In this document: positions 32,641-35,016 of the stretch, one piece after another
Layout: each line of letters starts with the position of its first letter
Position numbering within the stretch: the stretch's first letter is position 1
NCBI RefSeq assembly: GCF_022179225.1
Contig: NZ_BPQL01000082.1
Span: 1 to 35,016, forward strand
DNA length: 35,016 nt
DNA from: Methylobacterium goesingense
GTDB taxonomy: Bacteria; Pseudomonadota; Alphaproteobacteria; Rhizobiales; Beijerinckiaceae
Reading direction: 5' to 3'
Notes under the pieces: model-generated
Seen by the model: the letters and a program-made list of their open reading frames with translations, nothing else
What the model was told of the DNA's origin: nothing
Database searches by the model: none
Made by a program: the position numbers and the translations under genes

Positions 32641-34089
32641 ATGGAGACCACAGTGAAACGTTCACGCCGCACGAAGATCATCGCGACGCTCGGTCCGGCC
32701 TCGGACACCCCGGAGATGATCGAGACGCTGTTCCGCGCCGGCGCCGACGTCTTCCGGCTCAACATGAGCCACCTCCCCCGCGAGAAGCTGCCCGAGAAGA
32801 TCGAGGTCATCCGGACGATCGAGCGGGAGCTGAAGCACCCCATCGCCATCCTCGTCGATCTCCAGGGACCGAAGCTGCGCGTCGCCGCCTTCGCCGATGG
32901 CGCGGCGATTCTCGAGAACGGCGCGACCTTCGTCCTCGATAGCGATCCGACCCCCGGCGACGTCGGCCGCGTCTTCCTCCCCCATCCGGAGATCCTCTCT
33001 GCGTTGGAGCCGGGCCATTGCGTGATCATCGATGACGGCAAGCTGCGGCTGACCGTGACCGAGGTCTCCGAAGGCCGCGCGGTGACGCGGGTCGAGGTCG
33101 GCGGCCGCATCTCCAACCGCAAGGGCGTCTCCTTGCCCGACACGGTGATTCCCGTGGCGGCCATGACCGAGAAGGACCGCGGCGACCTCGACGCCGCCCT
33201 CGCGGCAGGCGCCGACTGGATCGCGGTGTCCTTTGTGCAGCGGCCCGAGGACGTCGCCGAGGTGAAGAAGGTCGCCGCCGGCCGCGCCCTGGTGATGGCC
33301 AAGATCGAGAAGCCGCAGGCGCTGACCCGCCTGGAAGAGATCATCGAGGTCTCCGACGGCCTCATGGTGGCGCGCGGCGATCTCGGCGTCGAAATGCCCC
33401 TGGAGCAGGTGCCGGGCGTGCAGAAGCGCATCACCCGCGCCTCACGCCGCATGGGCAAGCCCGTGGTGGTCGCCACCCAGATGCTCGAGTCGATGATCAC
33501 CGCGCCGGTACCCACCCGCGCGGAGGTCTCGGACGTGGCCACGGCGGTCTACGAGGGCGCGGATGCGGTCATGCTCTCGGCCGAGAGCGCTTCGGGCTCC
33601 TTTCCCGTCGAGGCCATCACCATGATGAGCCGGATCGCCGAGCAGGTGGAGCGGGACGCGCTTTACTGGACGATCCTCAGTGCCCAGCGCTCCGAGCCGG
33701 ACGCCACCGCCTCGGACGCGATTGCGGCGGCGGCGCACCAGATGGTCGACGCCCTCGGGCTGACCGCCGTGATGGCCTGGACGCATTCGGGCTCCACCGC
33801 CCTACGGCTCGCCCGCTCGCGGCCCAACGCCACCATCATCGCGTTGACGCCCAAGCGCGAGACCGCCCGGCGCCTCGCCCTGTGCTGGGGCACCCATCCG
33901 ATCGTGACGAAGGATGCTAGCGACGTCGACGACATGGCGTTCCGGGCCGCGAAGTTCGCCGTGCGCGAACGCTTCGCGGAGATCGGTGGGCGCATCATCG
34001 TTGTTGCGGGCGTTCCTTTCGGGACGCCGGGTGCCACCAACCTCGTCCGCATCGCCTTCGTAACGCGCGAGCACGCCGCGAAGGCGTGA
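32641..34089 (+). CDS. pyk: Pyruvate kinase
   Basis: 482 residues, normal size. It converts phosphoenolpyruvate and ADP to pyruvate and ATP. The key sites are all present: RTKIIATLGPAS at the N-terminus, RLNMSH, VDLQGPKLRV, the active-site lysine region MAKIEKPQAL, MVARGDLGVEMPLEQVP, and TQMLESMI with the loop following. The C-terminal domain (about 350-482) is complete. Two starts are possible: ATG 32641, used here, and GTG 32653, which has a GGAGA six bases upstream. The gene is the last of the glycerate kinase/DUF1036 group and converges on the hydrolase gene. Confidence 0.97.
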   Translation: METTVKRSRRTKIIATLGPASDTPEMIETLFRAGADVFRLNMSHLPREKLPEKIEVIRTIERELKHPIAILVDLQGPKLRVAAFADGAAILENGATFVLDSDPTPGDVGRVFLPHPEILSALEPGHCVIIDDGKLRLTVTEVSEGRAVTRVEVGGRISNRKGVSLPDTVIPVAAMTEKDRGDLDAALAAGADWIAVSFVQRPEDVAEVKKVAAGRALVMAKIEKPQALTRLEEIIEVSDGLMVARGDLGVEMPLEQVPGVQKRITRASRRMGKPVVVATQMLESMITAPVPTRAEVSDVATAVYEGADAVMLSAESASGSFPVEAITMMSRIAEQVERDALYWTILSAQRSEPDATASDAIAAAAHQMVDALGLTAVMAWTHSGSTALRLARSRPNATIIALTPKRETARRLALCWGTHPIVTKDASDVDDMAFRAAKFAVRERFAEIGGRIIVVAGVPFGTPGATNLVRIAFVTREHAAKA

Positions 34090-34098
34090 ATCCGTGAG

Positions 34099-34137
34099 GC
34101 CCTGAGCCCTACCCTCTTGGGGAACGGCGCTCAGGGC
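34099..34137. terminator. Possible bidirectional terminator between pyk and the hydrolase gene
   Basis: GCCCTGAGC (34099-34107) and GCTCAGGGC (34129-34137) are a perfect 9-bp inverted repeat with a 21-base loop, 10 bases after the pyk stop. The right arm overlaps the hydrolase stop codon. No T run is present on either strand. Confidence 0.4.
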
Positions 34138-35016
34138 GCTACCGCGGCCTCGGGGAGTTGCTCCACCGCCTCGACGATACTGCGCGTCGCGACCACGTGG
34201 ACCATGTGTCCGATGCCCGGGAGGACGACGAGCCTGGATCCGGGGATCAGCCCGGCCAGGGGTCTGGCGTGCCGTGCCGCCGGGACGATCGCGTCCCGGT
34301 CGCCGGTGATGATCGTGGTCGGCACGACGATCTCGCCGTAGCGGCGGCTCTGTACGTTCAGAGCCTCGGGCAGGCTCAGGAGATCCTGCACGTTTCCCAG
34401 CATGGTCGACGGGCGCAGCACCAGTGCGGCACGACTCGCCTCAAGATAGGAAGGCGGGGCGTCCTGCGGTCGGAACACCGACTGCCCGGCGCGATCGAGA
34501 TAGTAAAGGCCCACCGGCGTCGCCACCGTGCGGCTCAGCAACCAGGCTACCGGGGGTTTCAACGCCAGCCGGTAATACCAAGGAATTGGCCCAGGGTCGG
34601 GGAGCGGCATCGCCACCGGCGATACGAGGACGAGGCTCGCCACACGGTCGGGGTGGTTCAGGGCCAGGGCCAGCGCTAGGGCGCCTGACCAGGAATGCCC
34701 GAGGATGATCGCCGGGCCGATCCCCAGCCCGACCAGCGCCTCGGCGACCGCATCCGCCTGGGCGGCGGGCGTCGCCATGGCGGCTCCGCCGGGCCGGTCG
34801 CTCCAGCCGAAACCGGGGCGATCGAGGGCGATGACCCGGAACCCCGCGTCGGCGAGGCTGCGGCCGAGATCCGCCATCGGTTCGGCGGCGTTGGCCGAGG
34901 CGCCGTGCAGGAGCACCACCGTGCCGCGCTGCGAGGGGTTCGGGCCCGCCTGGATCGTGGCCATGCGTCCGCCCGTCACCGCCACGAAGGGACCGGCGGG
35001 AGGATAGCGCGCCTCG
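34131..35016 (-). CDS. Alpha/beta hydrolase, N-terminus outside window
   Basis: About 294 residues are visible; the frame is still open at the right edge, where it reads ARYPPAGPFVAVTGGRMA, a typical start region of this hydrolase group, so little is missing. Seen: the oxyanion segment VVLLHGASANA, the nucleophile elbow GHSWSGALAL (Ser), the acid region TGDRDAIVP and the His in GIGHMVHV, so the catalytic triad is complete. A cap region with hydrophobic helices (PWYYRLALKPPVAWLLS) lies between. Substrate cannot be told; esterase, lipase or haloalkane-dehalogenase-like relatives share this layout. It is convergent with pyk. Confidence 0.9.
   Translation of the reverse strand, partial: EARYPPAGPFVAVTGGRMATIQAGPNPSQRGTVVLLHGASANAAEPMADLGRSLADAGFRVIALDRPGFGWSDRPGGAAMATPAAQADAVAEALVGLGIGPAIILGHSWSGALALALALNHPDRVASLVLVSPVAMPLPDPGPIPWYYRLALKPPVAWLLSRTVATPVGLYYLDRAGQSVFRPQDAPPSYLEASRAALVLRPSTMLGNVQDLLSLPEALNVQSRRYGEIVVPTTIITGDRDAIVPAARHARPLAGLIPGSRLVVLPGIGHMVHVVATRSIVEAVEQLPEAAVAP

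Overview
The window is very GC-rich bacterial DNA with the gene stock of an alphaproteobacterium of the order Hyphomicrobiales (Rhizobiales), probably a Methylobacterium-like genus. The evidence is a GapR/DUF2312 protein, a three-gene pntAA-pntAB-pntB transhydrogenase with a small aa3-type oxidase subunit IV gene, DUF1244 and DUF1036 proteins, and a MOFRL-type glycerate kinase next to pyruvate kinase. The order-level placement rests on several families; the genus is inference only.

Positions 1-12124 (+ strand) hold the end of a type VI secretion (T6SS) cluster: tssK (5' part outside the window), tssL with a C-terminal OmpA domain, tssM, tagF, a PP2C phosphatase (pppA), a transmembrane Ser/Thr kinase (ppkA), an unusual membrane-anchored lytic transglycosylase with an N-terminal transposase-like zinc ribbon, an anchored proline-rich protein with an LTxxQ-like tail, and a PAAR spike tip. 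Most genes touch or overlap, so this looks like one transcription unit. It supplies the baseplate-membrane complex (TssK/L/M), post-translational control (TagF/PppA/PpkA), a probable wall-opening enzyme and the spike tip. No effector-immunity pair is visible. The two junctions tssK/tssL and tssL/tssM each contain a 13-codon open frame ending in an ATGA overlap with the next gene.

Positions 12160-13198 are a decayed IS3-family (IS407-like) element with recognisable imperfect ends, stop codons, frameshifts and internal deletions. It closes the T6SS region. Next come tRNA-Gly(TCC) and tRNA-Tyr(GTA) (- strand), with a good promoter in front of tRNA-Tyr.

Positions 13571-22677 (- strand) are housekeeping: recJ, the proton-translocating transhydrogenase (pntB, pntAB, pntAA) preceded in the same direction by the aa3 oxidase subunit IV gene, an ABC1/UbiB-family atypical kinase, and an M3-family oligoendopeptidase F.

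Positions 22973-28337 (+ strand) hold a sigma-54-dependent response regulator, a large L,D-transpeptidase and a DUF882/YcbK-like M15 peptidase, so two cell-wall enzymes follow a regulator. A short unannotated-type gene for a 52-residue membrane protein (28821-28979) follows a 483-base stretch without a convincing gene.

Positions 29026-30483 (- strand) carry gapR, a DUF1244 gene and an N-formylglutamate amidohydrolase-like gene. Divergent from them are glycerate 2-kinase, a secreted DUF1036 protein and pyruvate kinase (+ strand). Glycerate kinase makes 2-phosphoglycerate, two steps above the pyruvate kinase reaction. An alpha/beta hydrolase gene (- strand) runs off the right edge.
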